Shown: piece after piece, positions 36,548-45,357 of the stretch | How positions within the stretch are numbered: the first letter of the stretch is position 1 | How the letters are laid out: every line of letters starts with the position of its first letter | Assembly: GCF_014695775.1 (NCBI RefSeq) | Contig: NZ_JACJOX010000022.1 | Location: 1-64,000, forward strand | DNA: 64,000 nt | Source of the DNA: Leptolyngbya sp. FACHB-60 | Lineage (GTDB): Bacteria; Cyanobacteriota; Cyanobacteriia; Phormidesmidales; Phormidesmidaceae | Direction of reading: 5' to 3' | Translations under genes and position numbers: made by a program | The notes under the pieces: generated by a model | Database searches by the model: none | What the model saw: only the letters and a program-made list of their open reading frames with translations | What the model was told of the DNA's origin: nothing

Positions 36548-36994
36548 ATGTTCTCTGAGCTATCCCAAGCGCCCCGCTATTGCCTCGATGACGAGTCACC
36601 CTGGCTCAAAGGTATTGACCCGCTGCGTCGCTACTGGATCGGCGTCAACGGTGACCCGCGATCGCTGCGGGTGATGTCAGGGTTCGCGACCCAGAGCGAA
36701 GAGGCCTTTAAGCAGGCGATTCGCAACTTCAGAAGCTTAGCAATTGGTCAAGAACTGATCCTGCCCACTGGATTGAGCGATCGCCTCACAATTCACTGCG
36801 TGGCCGAAAATTGCTACGCGATCGCCGATTGTTTGACCGAGGCCGAGGTGTGGCACCTATTCGACACCGAATCGCTAGAATCGCTGCTGTTGACGGCTCA
36901 CCCCGACTGGCAATGTGCGCCCCAGCATTTGAATCTGGGGCGATCGCTGCTCACTGCCGCCTGGGGTCAGCCATCGGTGCCTAGAGCCGCCTAG
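36548..36994 (+). CDS. Conserved hypothetical protein
   Basis: A 148-residue soluble protein with no membrane segment. It starts MFSELSQAPRYCLDDESPWL and contains GQELILPTGLSDRLTIHCVAENCYAI and WHLFDTESLESLLLTAHPDW. I do not recognise a named family. ATG 36548 was chosen over 36518 because the extra ten residues look uncharacteristic. It is convergent with the OCP-like gene, with only ten bases between the stops. Confidence 0.65.
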   Translation: MFSELSQAPRYCLDDESPWLKGIDPLRRYWIGVNGDPRSLRVMSGFATQSEEAFKQAIRNFRSLAIGQELILPTGLSDRLTIHCVAENCYAIADCLTEAEVWHLFDTESLESLLLTAHPDWQCAPQHLNLGRSLLTAAWGQPSVPRAA

Positions 36995-37004
36995 GGCACT
37001 GGCC

Positions 37005-37412
37005 CTAATCGCGATCGAGCTGAATTAGCTCTTGCAGCGACGCCATCAGCTTGATTTCAGCCGACTGAATAGTGTCCGCCGCCGTCAGCGCAAACGTCCA
37101 GCGCACGCTGACAGTGAACAGCAGCGTCTTGACATGACCTTTGACCACTACGCATTGGGTGCCGTCAGCGTCCATTTCACTCTCAACCTCGGCCGGCGTA
37201 GCGCGCATAGAGACGGCTTCAGCTTGCAGGTAAGTGTAAATGGCCTCGGCCCCTACAATCGGTTCTTCAAAAGGAGCTAGCAGAACCCCATCGGCTGCAA
37301 ACAGGGCCGCTACAGCGCGGTAGTCTTCAGCGTTGAAGCCCGCAAAGTATCCGTCAACGGCAGAGGACACCGTCCCTAGGTTTAGGGGTGCTTCAGCGGT
37401 GCGAGTGGCCAT
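37005..37412 (-). CDS. Orange carotenoid protein C-terminal domain homologue (CTDH, NTF2 fold)
   Basis: A 135-residue NTF2-like protein whose sequence follows the C-terminal domain of OCP: GYFAGFNAEDYRAVAALFAADG, APFEEPIVGAEAI, VRWTFAL and a final ASLQELIQLD. Tyr22 and Trp105 fall where OCP has the pair that hydrogen-bonds the keto group of the carotenoid. Stand-alone homologues (CTDH) carry and deliver carotenoids and quench singlet oxygen. ATG 37412 is preferred, with GGAGG at a good distance. No N-terminal-domain gene (HCP), frp or crtW is nearby. A generic SnoaL-like protein is the alternative. Confidence 0.75.
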   Translation of the reverse strand: MATRTAEAPLNLGTVSSAVDGYFAGFNAEDYRAVAALFAADGVLLAPFEEPIVGAEAIYTYLQAEAVSMRATPAEVESEMDADGTQCVVVKGHVKTLLFTVSVRWTFALTAADTIQSAEIKLMASLQELIQLDRD

Positions 37413-37643
37413 AGTCATCCTCCAGAGATGAATAGTTTTACGATACGGGGCTAAACCAGGTAGAGCGTCTATCCCTTGACAGAGCAAATAAAAATTGAGT
37501 TCCCTAGGGGCACTCTGCGATCGCCCGATCGCGGTTCTGAGCCAAGGAATTGGCCACAGCCGGTAAAGCTTGAGCTAGAGCGGCCCAAAATACGGGGATT
37601 CAGGCCCATCGGGCATTTTTTCATTTTTCGCTTTTCTATCTTT

Positions 37644-37691
37644 GTTCGTTTGCTACAGCGTTTCAGAAGGAGCGATCGCCCGCAAACGAAC
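37644..37691. repeat. 10-bp inverted repeat upstream of trpD
   Basis: GTTCGTTTGC (37644-37653) and GCAAACGAAC (37682-37691) are perfect arms around 28 bases that include a HIP1 site. They end 72 bases before the trpD start, so an mRNA hairpin or protein site is possible. Confidence 0.6.
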
Positions 37692-37763
37692 GTTCTGGGA
37701 GAAAATAGGGGGGCTAATTTGCCGATCTGTCCTTTACTCCCAAGCTCAGCTGTGACCCAAGCC

Positions 37764-38822
37764 ATGCCCGTTGCCACCGCTCAAGACTGGTCAGCCCTTT
37801 TGCAACGCCTCATTCTAGGGGAATCGCTCAGCCAGGATGAGGCCGAAACCCTGATGCGCGGCTGGCTCAGCGAAGACATTCCCGAGGTGGTGTCGGGCGG
37901 GCTGCTAGCGGTGCTCCAGGCCAAGGGCGTCTCCGCCGATGAGCTGGCGGGCATGGCGCGGGTGCTCCAGGGGCAGTCTCTCGGGGGCGAAGGCAAAATT
38001 CACCATCTCACCCCCTGCATCGACACCTGCGGCACCGGCGGCGATGGGGCTCACACTTTTAATATTTCCACCTGCGTCGCGTTTGTCGCGGCGGCAGCAG
38101 GGGTGCGGGTGGCCAAGCACGGCAACCGCTCCGCCTCTAGCAAGGTGGGGTCGGCCGATGTGCTCGAAGCCCTCGGCGTCAACCTGGGGGCCAATCCCGA
38201 GCGGGTCAAGGCGGCGCTAGATGAGGTGGGCGTCACCTTTTTATTCGCCCGAGGCTGGCACCCGGCGATGAAAGCGGTGGCCCCCCTGCGCAGCGCCCTC
38301 AAGGTGCGCACGGTGTTTAACCTGCTGGGGCCACTGGTAAATCCGCTACAGCCCACTGGCCAAGTAATTGGCGTTTACGACGTGGCCGTAGTGCCCGCCA
38401 TGGCTGGGGCGCTAAACCAGCTGGGCATTCCCCAGGCGATCGTGCTCCACGGCCGCGAGCGGCTGGATGAAGCCGGGCTGGGCGACAAAACTGATATCTC
38501 GGTAGTTGAGAACGGCCAGGTCACGAGTGCCGTAATCGATCCTCAGGCTCTAGGCTTAGCGGCTGCTCCCCTCAACGCCCTGCGTGGCGGCGAGGTGGAT
38601 GAAAACACCGCCATTCTGACCGCTGTTCTCCAGGGCAAAGGCACCCAAGCCCAACGAGATGTGGTGGCGTTGAACGCGGCCCTGGCGCTGAAAGTGGGCG
38701 AAAAGGTTCATGGGGATAGCTTAGAAGACTCCATTGCCGAGGGCATCAGCCTGGCCCAAGACATTCTGGCCAGCGGGGCCGCATGGGACAAACTGCAAGC
38801 CCTAGTGATGTTCCTCGCTTAA
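37764..38822 (+). CDS. trpD: Anthranilate phosphoribosyltransferase
   Basis: A 352-residue enzyme of tryptophan synthesis that joins anthranilate and PRPP. It shows the PRPP-binding CGTGGDG (89-95) and [15 protein letters not shown] (118-132), then [10 protein letters not shown] and [11 protein letters not shown]. Length and motifs are complete. ATG 37764 is chosen although the frame is open upstream to 37476, since family members start near VATAQDW. No other trp gene is in the window, the usual dispersed arrangement of cyanobacteria. Confidence 0.95.
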   Translation: MPVATAQDWSALLQRLILGESLSQDEAETLMRGWLSEDIPEVVSGGLLAVLQAKGVSADELAGMARVLQGQSLGGEGKIHHLTPCIDTCGTGGDGAHTFNISTCVAFVAAAAGVRVAKHGNRSASSKVGSADVLEALGVNLGANPERVKAALDEVGVTFLFARGWHPAMKAVAPLRSALKVRTVFNLLGPLVNPLQPTGQVIGVYDVAVVPAMAGALNQLGIPQAIVLHGRERLDEAGLGDKTDISVVENGQVTSAVIDPQALGLAAAPLNALRGGEVDENTAILTAVLQGKGTQAQRDVVALNAALALKVGEKVHGDSLEDSIAEGISLAQDILASGAAWDKLQALVMFLA

Positions 38823-38862
38823 GGTTTCTGCTAGCTTCGACTCCGCTTAGTCAACAGAACTG

Positions 38863-39066
38863 TCAGCCGTCAGGGAATTGCCAGCAGGGGATGTGCTCGA
38901 CCCGACGGCTGCCGCAGGCGCAGGCAATATTTTCGTCGTCCGAGGCCATCCAAGTCTCGTCGCAGTCGCGGCAGTGGCAAAGAATATTGTTCAAATTGGC
39001 CTGAGCCAACCCAAAGCGCCAGTGCTCTAGCTCGTCGGGGGTGAAGTGGGAAGAGGAGTCAGGCAT
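38863..39066 (-). CDS. Small zinc-ribbon-like protein
   Basis: A 67-residue protein with six Cys (LCHCRDCDETW ... ACACGSRRVEHIPCWQFPDG), arranged as paired CxC/CxxC knuckles that could bind one zinc ion. The N-terminal half (FTPDELEHWRFGLAQANLNNIL) is helical. I recognise it only as a cyanobacterial hypothetical. It lies between trpD (convergent) and the rhomboid gene. Confidence 0.68.
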   Translation of the reverse strand: MPDSSSHFTPDELEHWRFGLAQANLNNILCHCRDCDETWMASDDENIACACGSRRVEHIPCWQFPDG

Positions 39067-39114
39067 CGTGGATTTTGAAGTGGCGATTTTGGATCAAAAG
39101 ACTGGATGCGATCG

Positions 39115-39747
39115 CTAGAAACCTGAGTTATTCCTTACCCATTCCAGCATGATCGGCAGTTTGCGGGCTACAATTACGCCGCCTAAAAACCCCATGCCAT
39201 GGCCGACCCATGACTTGCCTCGCTGGAGCGGCAGTAGCCCCCATAGAGCGCTGCCGTAGAGCAGGCCAACGATGACGGCAGCCGCGATCGCCCCCGGGCT
39301 GCGCTCAAAGTAGCCCCGCAGCAGCAGATAGCCCAGGTAGCCAAACACAACACCGCTGGCCCCCAGGTGGCGAGTACCGGGGCGGCCCAGCAGCCAAATG
39401 CCCACGCCGCTAAACACCCAGCAAAACACTGTGACTAGCCCCAGCACCTCTAGCCCCTGAAGCAAAATCACGGTGCCCAAGATGACCAGGGGGCCAGAGT
39501 TGGCGGCTAGGTGGCCAAAGTCGCCGTGGAGCAGGGGAGCCACCGCAATGCCCGGCAGCCCATCTAGGCTGCGGGGGGCAATGCTGAGTTTGTTCAATAC
39601 CCGCCGCCCGGTGACAAAATCCACCACGGCGAGTGCCCACATCAGCGCCAGCAGGTAGGCCAGCAGAGAGATTCCCTGGCGAAAGCCGTCGGGTAAGACA
39701 ATTTGGTCGAAGGAAAACAAGGCGATCGCAGCCGCAAATAAACTCAC
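39115..39747 (-). CDS. Rhomboid family intramembrane serine protease
   Basis: A 210-residue, six-helix membrane protein. The active-site Ser lies in GASGVVFGYLG, the catalytic His in WVGHGMGFLGG, and the HLAANSGPL motif precedes them, as in bacterial rhomboids. It cleaves membrane-embedded substrates that are unknown here. GTG 39747 with GAGGGG just upstream is preferred; the longer frame overlaps the previous gene. It lies 5 bases after the NAD(P)HX repair gene, so the two are likely coupled. Confidence 0.85.
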   Translation of the reverse strand: MSLFAAAIALFSFDQIVLPDGFRQGISLLAYLLALMWALAVVDFVTGRRVLNKLSIAPRSLDGLPGIAVAPLLHGDFGHLAANSGPLVILGTVILLQGLEVLGLVTVFCWVFSGVGIWLLGRPGTRHLGASGVVFGYLGYLLLRGYFERSPGAIAAAVIVGLLYGSALWGLLPLQRGKSWVGHGMGFLGGVIVARKLPIMLEWVRNNSGF

Positions 39748-39752
39748 GCCCC

Positions 39753-41309
39753 TCAGGCTAGCACCTGGGCCAGCACCGGGTTCAAGTATTGGACTAACTG
39801 GGTGCCATCGACCCCCAGTTCGGTGCGATCGCAGGCGGCAGCGCGAGCCCCCTGGCCATGCCACCAGGCTCCGACTAACGCCGCATCCAGCGATGAATCT
39901 AGGGAATTGTCGGCATCTGAAGCCAGATTCTGGGCCAGCAGACCACCGATTAAACCAGTCAACACATCGCCACTACCGCCCCGAGCTAGAGCTGGGGTGC
40001 TTTCGGGCACATACCAAAGGGTGCCGTTAGGATGGGCGATCGCCGTACAAGCCCCCTTCAGCAGCACCACCGCTCCACTCTGCGCAGCGGCCTGCTGTGC
40101 CGCTGCGCCGCTATCTCCAGAATTCTCTAGCAGTTCAGGAAACAGCCGCTTAAATTCGCCTCGATGGGGCGTTAACACTGTGGGTGACTGCCGCTGTTTC
40201 AGGGTTTCAATCGTGCCTAAATCCGCTAAGACATTGAGGCCATCGGCATCGAGCAAAAGAGGTGTCGGACTCTGCAAAACAGCCTGGACTGGCTCAGTGG
40301 CCTGGCGGCTCAGCCCTGGCCCGCAGGCGATCGCGCTGTAGCGGCTGAGGTCTAGACTGTCAGGCAGCTGGGCGATCGCCCCTTCTTCAGTTTCTGGGCA
40401 ACCCACTACTAGCGCTTCAGGAATTTGAGCCACTACCATCAAGCGCAGCGATTCGGGCACTGCTAGGGTGAGCATCCCCACGCCGCTTGCTCTAGCCCCC
40501 AACGCTGCCAACAAAGCTGCCCCGGCGTAGGGCCGCGACCCCGCCACCAGCAGCAAATGCCCCACTCGATACTTGTGGGTATTGGGCTGGCGCGGCAGGG
40601 GCAGCTTTTCGCGGATGGTCGCTAGGGTGGCCCGCCGTACCGAGGCTGTGCTCTCCAATACTGCCGCTGTGGCCTGGGGGGGAATATCAAAGCCGATCAG
40701 ATGGGGCTGCCCCAGATACGCCAGCGCTTCCTCCTGGCAAAAGGCCCGCTTCCACAGGCCCAGGCAGAGCGTGTGGGTAGCCCGCACCGCTGTGCCCAGC
40801 GCCTCGCCCGTATCCGTGTGCAGTCCCGAGGGCAGGTCAATGCTGACCACCGGGCAATCGGCCCCATTGATCGCCGCCACCGCGTCGGCCATGGCCCCCT
40901 CGACCGAGCGCTTTAGGCCAAAACCAAACAGTCCGTCGATTAGCACATCGTAGGGGGCTAGCCCTGCCATCGCTTTCACGATTGGAATGCCCAAATACTC
41001 CGTAAACCGCAGGTGGTCAGCGGTCAGCGGCTTCAAGCGATCGCCAGGGCTGCACACCTGCACCCGATAGCCCTGGACGGCCAGTTCGCGCGCCACCACC
41101 AGCGCATCGCCGCCGTTGTGCCCTGGCCCCGCCACCACAGCAATCCGGGGATAGCGCTGGAGCGGAAACTGAGTCACCACCCAGGCGGCAATGCGGCCCG
41201 CCACCTTTTCCATTAGCGCGGCCACGGGCATACCAGCCTCAAACAGGCGGCCTTCAATGGCCCGCATTTGCTCAGCGGTGACGATGCGATCGCGAAATTC
41301 ACAGCTCAT
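39753..41309 (-). CDS. nnr: Bifunctional NAD(P)HX epimerase/dehydratase
   Basis: A 518-residue fusion repairing hydrated NAD(P)H. The N-terminal epimerase (YjeF-N, about 10-215) has VAGPGHNGGDALVVAR and IDLPSGLHTDTG. The C-terminal ADP-dependent dehydratase (YjeF-C, about 230-510) has HKYRVGHLLLVAGSRPY, LLLDADGLNVL, LTPHRGEFKRLF and the GGSGDVLTG loop. ATG 41309 is chosen; the frame is open 12 codons further. The rhomboid gene follows directly. Confidence 0.94.
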   Translation of the reverse strand: MSCEFRDRIVTAEQMRAIEGRLFEAGMPVAALMEKVAGRIAAWVVTQFPLQRYPRIAVVAGPGHNGGDALVVARELAVQGYRVQVCSPGDRLKPLTADHLRFTEYLGIPIVKAMAGLAPYDVLIDGLFGFGLKRSVEGAMADAVAAINGADCPVVSIDLPSGLHTDTGEALGTAVRATHTLCLGLWKRAFCQEEALAYLGQPHLIGFDIPPQATAAVLESTASVRRATLATIREKLPLPRQPNTHKYRVGHLLLVAGSRPYAGAALLAALGARASGVGMLTLAVPESLRLMVVAQIPEALVVGCPETEEGAIAQLPDSLDLSRYSAIACGPGLSRQATEPVQAVLQSPTPLLLDADGLNVLADLGTIETLKQRQSPTVLTPHRGEFKRLFPELLENSGDSGAAAQQAAAQSGAVVLLKGACTAIAHPNGTLWYVPESTPALARGGSGDVLTGLIGGLLAQNLASDADNSLDSSLDAALVGAWWHGQGARAAACDRTELGVDGTQLVQYLNPVLAQVLA

Positions 41310-41392
41310 GGGCTTATCAACAAACAGTAGGCGATGGACTCTCAATACAATCCATCGCCCATTGATCCTATTGGTTTATCGCCCAGGGATAT

Positions 41393-42310
41393 CTACCGTT
41401 CAAAGAAAACCCGGCTATTGCCAAGGCCAGATTGGCGATAAAAATCATTCCAACGGTTGGCCAGCCCGCGATCGGCAAAGGGGCCAACAGCGACGTGGGG
41501 TCCCCGGGGTTCTGTGCGCTGCTGCACGCGATCGGGCGGGGTTCCGAGTTGAATCACCTGGCTGCTCACGGTGCCTAAGCTTGAAGCGTCAGTGGGAATC
41601 ACCACGTAGTAAGGCGCGCTAGCCGAATCAGTCATCGGCGGAGCCGTAGTCGGCGGTGCCATTATTTCCCCAGCGGGCGGTGCGGCCGGCACGCCATAGT
41701 TAAGCTCTTGACCAAACTCCACATTCCCCGCAGTCGAAGGCACCGCAGCGACACCCGGCGGCAGGGCTGGCACGGGCACAGCCGTCACCGCCGCCTGGGA
41801 AAACGCCGCATCGGGTAGGGGCGGCAAATCGCCGTTGGAAGCATAGACGTTGTTGGGTAACCCAGCCGTCTGAGAATAGTAAGGCACAGCCGCCGCCACC
41901 TGGGCCATCTCAGCCCTGACCCCAAGCGTTCCCAGATCGGTAATGCGCTGCTGGGCATTGCCGGTCATGTTAAACCGCCCCGCCTGAATGACCGATCGCC
42001 CCTGAAACGAGGTACGAAAGGCTGTTGGCTCCACCAGACGCACCTGACTCAGCGTAGCTTCGCTGGTGTCGCCAACGTAGATTAAATACTGCTGACCGCT
42101 AGTGGGCACCTGCTGGGGCATAGCCGCCCCAGGCACCGGCACTGCCCCAGCGGGTAGCGGCGGCACAACCTCATAGCCTTGGGTCATACCCTGGGGCGCT
42201 GTGCTGATTACCGCAGTGGCCGCGATCGCGATCGCCGCCGACATTTTTAGAGGCAGCCCGCGCCCGCAACCACTCCATAACCCCAACAAACTGTTCTGCA
42301 TTGCCATCAC
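41393..42310 (-). CDS. Exported protein with a SPOR-like C-terminus
   Basis: A 305-residue protein with a hydrophobic N-terminal export or anchor segment (about 22-40), long Ala/Pro-rich low-complexity stretches and a C-terminal part ending HVAVGPFADRGLANRWNDFYRQSG, which resembles a SPOR domain that binds denuded peptidoglycan. An earlier segment (YLIYVGDTSEATLSQVRLVEPTAF) could be a second degenerate copy. Typical of cyanobacterial cell-wall-associated proteins. The start could be one of two adjacent Met codons. Confidence 0.68.
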   Translation of the reverse strand: MMAMQNSLLGLWSGCGRGLPLKMSAAIAIAATAVISTAPQGMTQGYEVVPPLPAGAVPVPGAAMPQQVPTSGQQYLIYVGDTSEATLSQVRLVEPTAFRTSFQGRSVIQAGRFNMTGNAQQRITDLGTLGVRAEMAQVAAAVPYYSQTAGLPNNVYASNGDLPPLPDAAFSQAAVTAVPVPALPPGVAAVPSTAGNVEFGQELNYGVPAAPPAGEIMAPPTTAPPMTDSASAPYYVVIPTDASSLGTVSSQVIQLGTPPDRVQQRTEPRGPHVAVGPFADRGLANRWNDFYRQSGLGNSRVFFER

Positions 42311-42911
42311 GACTCCTGCCCATTGCTCGTATGGTGAACCGGTAGACGGTCAAGCATCAACGACTTTTTGCCCGTCCTCTATATGCCTTGAGGATATTAG
42401 CGCAGATTTTAAAAACCGCATCGTTCTAGCCAAAAGATTTGGCCAGCACAGACTATCCACCGCTTCGGTGATGCAGATCACCAGTTACAGGCTGCAACAT
42501 CACTGGAACAGAGGCCTGTGAGTCACCTAGGGAGGTTGTGACATTTCTTACTATAGATGCAACCTGCAACAGTAAGCGCTATGGCCAAGCCCTGCGGCAA
42601 ACCCCTCAAAAACAACCCGTTCACGACCCAACGCGATCCACACACGGGGGAATGGCACGTGGTAAAGACCCACCCCAGGAGTCGCCGATAATTCCTGGGG
42701 ATGACCATAGCAAGAATTCTGATCAGACCGCTGTACCTGGTCAGACTCATCCCTACGTCCTTAGCCGTGTATCTGCGATCGAGAAGGAAGTAAGTCTTCA
42801 AACCGCTTTGACCAGAGTAAGGAAGTAAGTCTCCAAACCGCCTTAACCAGAGCTAGGATCGCTGGGCTATAGTGTGGGCTCATTCCGTCTGCGGAACGCC
42901 TCACCACTGCC
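42311..42911. other. Intergenic region between divergent genes
   Basis: About 600 bases between the SPOR-like gene and prolyl iminopeptidase. It contains the 35-bp tandem duplication at 42784-42853 and a TATAGT (42868-42873) that could be the -10 box of the peptidase gene. Overlapping frames of about 90 codons on both strands here show no conserved sequence. Confidence 0.5.
42784..42853. repeat. 35-bp tandem duplication
   Basis: Two adjacent 35-bp units, each starting AAGGAAGTAAGTCT and ending ACCAGAG(T/C), differ at four positions. They end 58 bases before the start of the peptidase gene, immediately upstream of its presumed promoter. Confidence 0.95.
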
Positions 42912-43859
42912 ATGCGCCAACTCTATCCCCCCATTGAGCCCTACCATACCGAATATCTGGCGGTATCAGAACGGCATCGGCTCTACGTAGAGCAGGTCGG
43001 CAATCCCAAGGGCAAACCGGTGGTGTTTTTGCACGGCGGGCCTGGGGGTGGCAGCAACCCCACTTATCGGCAGTTTTTTGATCCTGAGCGCTGGCGCGTT
43101 GTGCTGTTTGACCAGCGGGGCTGCGGCAAAAGTCTGCCCCGCGCCGATTTAGAAGACAACACCACCTGGGCATTGGTCAGTGACATCGAGAAAATTCGCG
43201 TTCATCTAGGTATTGACCAGTGGACCGTGTTTGGCGGTAGCTGGGGCAGCACCCTGGCCTTGGCCTACGCCCAGACTCACCCCGATCGCTGCCAGGGGCT
43301 AATCTTGCGCGGCATTTTTACCCTGCGCCAGCGAGAGATTAGCTGGTTTTACCAATCAGGGGCCAGCTTCCTCTATCCCGATGCCTGGGAGCAGTATCTC
43401 GCCCCTATTCCTGAAGCCGAGCGCGATGATTTGGTCAAGGCCTACCACCGCCGCCTCACCAGCGACAACATTGAAGAACGACTGACCGCCGCCCGCGCCT
43501 GGGCCGTGTGGGAAGCCAGCACCAGCAAGCTTGTGCAAGACCCCGACCTGTTGCACCACTTCAGCGCAGACGAGTTTGCCGTCGCCTTTGCTCGCATCGA
43601 GTGTCACTACTTTATCAATCGAGGCTTTTTCGAAACCGACGACCATATCCTTAGCCAGGTACACCGCATTCGCCACATTCCCGGCGTCATCGTGCAGGGT
43701 CGCTACGATGTGGTATGCCCCGCCACCACCGCATGGGAACTGCACCGGGCTTGGCCCGAAGCTCAGTTTGTCATGGTGCAAGAGGCTGGCCACTCTGCCA
43801 TGGAGCCAGGCATTGCCAATGCGCTGATTGAGGCGACGGATGAGTTTGCGCGGCGGTGA
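42912..43859 (+). CDS. pip: Prolyl iminopeptidase
   Basis: A 315-residue alpha/beta hydrolase of peptidase family S33 that removes N-terminal proline. The oxyanion loop is HGGPGGG (41-47), the nucleophile Ser110 lies in GGSWGS, the Asp in GRYDVVCP and the His in EAGHSA. Length is normal and there is no signal peptide, so it should be cytosolic. It is a single gene that converges on the membrane protein at 43956. Confidence 0.94.
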   Translation: MRQLYPPIEPYHTEYLAVSERHRLYVEQVGNPKGKPVVFLHGGPGGGSNPTYRQFFDPERWRVVLFDQRGCGKSLPRADLEDNTTWALVSDIEKIRVHLGIDQWTVFGGSWGSTLALAYAQTHPDRCQGLILRGIFTLRQREISWFYQSGASFLYPDAWEQYLAPIPEAERDDLVKAYHRRLTSDNIEERLTAARAWAVWEASTSKLVQDPDLLHHFSADEFAVAFARIECHYFINRGFFETDDHILSQVHRIRHIPGVIVQGRYDVVCPATTAWELHRAWPEAQFVMVQEAGHSAMEPGIANALIEATDEFARR

Positions 43860-43891
43860 GGGGAGGAGTTAAGGGAAAGTTTTGAGTGTTT

Positions 43892-43937
43892 AGTTTTGAG
43901 TTTTGAGGTCTTGATCCTTAACCCAAACTCAAAACTC
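43892..43937. repeat. Inverted repeat between convergent genes
   Basis: GAGTTTTGAG-type arms around 43892-43907 pair with AAACTCAAAACTC at 43925-43937. It lies between the stops of pip and the membrane protein and may act as a bidirectional transcript end. Confidence 0.7.
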
Positions 43938-43955
43938 CTCATCCCCTTGGCCTCA

Positions 43956-44501
43956 TCACCCCAACACTCGACGGGCAATCCACCGCTGCACGCTCCACAG
44001 CCCTCCGGCAACTATGGCCCCCAGCCACAGTCCCCGCCCTAGCTGGGTTTGCCCGTCGAGCAAGCACCATCCACCAAGCACTGCCAAGCCGAGAGTGCTG
44101 CCCGCTACGGTTGTGAGCATGGCATGCAGGGCGTTGTGGGTAGCAACGACCTGGGCCGCCAAATTTTCGGGGGGTGCGCCTGCGGCTAAGGCTTTAGAGG
44201 CGGCCTGAAATGACTCATAGTTAGCGGCTTCGACCTGATAGTAGGTACCTAGCTCGTCATCCCGCAAAGCCGAGACGGTGTAGAGACCAAACTGCTTGGC
44301 CTGAGCGATCGCATCGCGAATTTGCTGCCGGGTGGCGATTGGCCCTAGAGCCTCAAACACCGACTGGCGGTAGACCCCGGTTTTGGCCATGGCCAAGACG
44401 CGATCGGTGATGTCTAGGGTAGAGGGAGAGACGGCATTCACGGGGTTTATCCACTCCTGGGCAGGCCGGGGCGATCGCCCGCTGGACCGGTCTTCGACCA
44501 A
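43956..44501 (-). CDS. Membrane protein of unknown function
   Basis: A 181-residue protein with a soluble N-terminal half containing an HTH-like or DUF-type helical segment (GPIATRQQIRDAIAQAKQFGLYTVSALRDDELGTYYQVE) and two C-terminal membrane helices (about 123-148 and 153-173). I do not recognise the family. The start at 44501 may be too early; MAKTGVYRQSVFEALG is an internal alternative. Confidence 0.6.
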   Translation of the reverse strand: MVEDRSSGRSPRPAQEWINPVNAVSPSTLDITDRVLAMAKTGVYRQSVFEALGPIATRQQIRDAIAQAKQFGLYTVSALRDDELGTYYQVEAANYESFQAASKALAAGAPPENLAAQVVATHNALHAMLTTVAGSTLGLAVLGGWCLLDGQTQLGRGLWLGAIVAGGLWSVQRWIARRVLG

Positions 44502-44624
44502 CGCCCAACTTGTACTACTTGATAGTACAGAAAAACAGCCATTAACCTACCTATTGCAGGGGCAGACTGCTGACGAAGTTTGCGTCTCACCCGCTCAACG
44601 GCCTCATTCCACCACCGGCTCTCC

Positions 44625-45299
44625 CTACCCGATCCAACCCATCAGTCCGTAGGCCAGGGCCGCGCTCCCCAGCGGCACCGTGAGGTTGTCGAGGCCATAG
44701 AGCGAGAGCGTCTCTAGCAGGGTGGCGGCGATCGCCACCACCACAGCCGTTCCCCACACTGCCCCTGTAAACCCCGCCGTCAGCCCCAGTACCAGCAAAA
44801 CCACCAGAAAGCTAGCCAAGGCCATGGTCAAACTGCCCTCCCAACTCTTCTGGCTACCCAAAACCCTGTAGGGATGGCGGCCAAAGTTTTGCCCCACTAG
44901 GGCAGCCAAGCCATCGCCCCAGGTCATAACCAAAATGCCGAGAGCAGCGTACTGGGGTAGACCCAAGGGCCAGAAAACCGCTGTCAGTACGCCAATGCTG
45001 ATAGCGTAAAAAAAAGTACCCAGACTGTTGCGTCCTACACCGTCAACCCCCGGCAAAATCGGCAGCCGGTACGACAGCAGCGCTACGCAGCTGAATAGGA
45101 CAGAGGCCGCTATACCCATCCAAGCAGGAGTATGCAGCCACCAGGCCAGCAAAATCACGTGACCTGCCCCAATATGGACGATTTTTCGGGTAATTTCGGT
45201 AGCGAAGTGGCCGGTCCGGCGCACCCCTTCGGCTACTCCCCCAACTACTGCTAGCCAGGCGGCTACCAGTCCAATTTGCATAAGCGCAGTAGCCATCAT
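44625..45299 (-). CDS. Phytol kinase (VTE5-type)
   Basis: A 224-residue multi-pass membrane kinase of the polyprenol/CDP-diglyceride-related family. The motifs TEITRKIVHIGAGHVIL near the N-terminus and MTWGDGLAALVGQNFG with KSWEGSLTM later are the family signature; Slr1652 of Synechocystis is the described phytol kinase. It phosphorylates phytol released from chlorophyll with CTP, feeding tocopherol and chlorophyll synthesis. It is divergent from pyrH, with 58 bases between the start codons. Confidence 0.85.
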   Translation of the reverse strand: MMATALMQIGLVAAWLAVVGGVAEGVRRTGHFATEITRKIVHIGAGHVILLAWWLHTPAWMGIAASVLFSCVALLSYRLPILPGVDGVGRNSLGTFFYAISIGVLTAVFWPLGLPQYAALGILVMTWGDGLAALVGQNFGRHPYRVLGSQKSWEGSLTMALASFLVVLLVLGLTAGFTGAVWGTAVVVAIAATLLETLSLYGLDNLTVPLGSAALAYGLMGWIG

Positions 45300-45357
45300 G
45301 GCAGGGGAAGCAAGTATAGTGGTGTGGGACTTCTAGACCTTACTACACCAACTTCCT

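Noticed and set aside
37604..37625. Terminator GCCC-ATC-GGGC followed by six T upstream of trpD
   Set aside because: The stem is only four base pairs and no transcript that it would end is evident.
42523..42828. Overlapping frames of about 90 codons on both strands in the region before pip
   Set aside because: Neither has a conserved pattern or ribosome-binding site; they lie in intergenic DNA with a tandem duplication.
42784..42853. CRISPR remnant
   Set aside because: Only two adjacent 35-bp units with no spacer.
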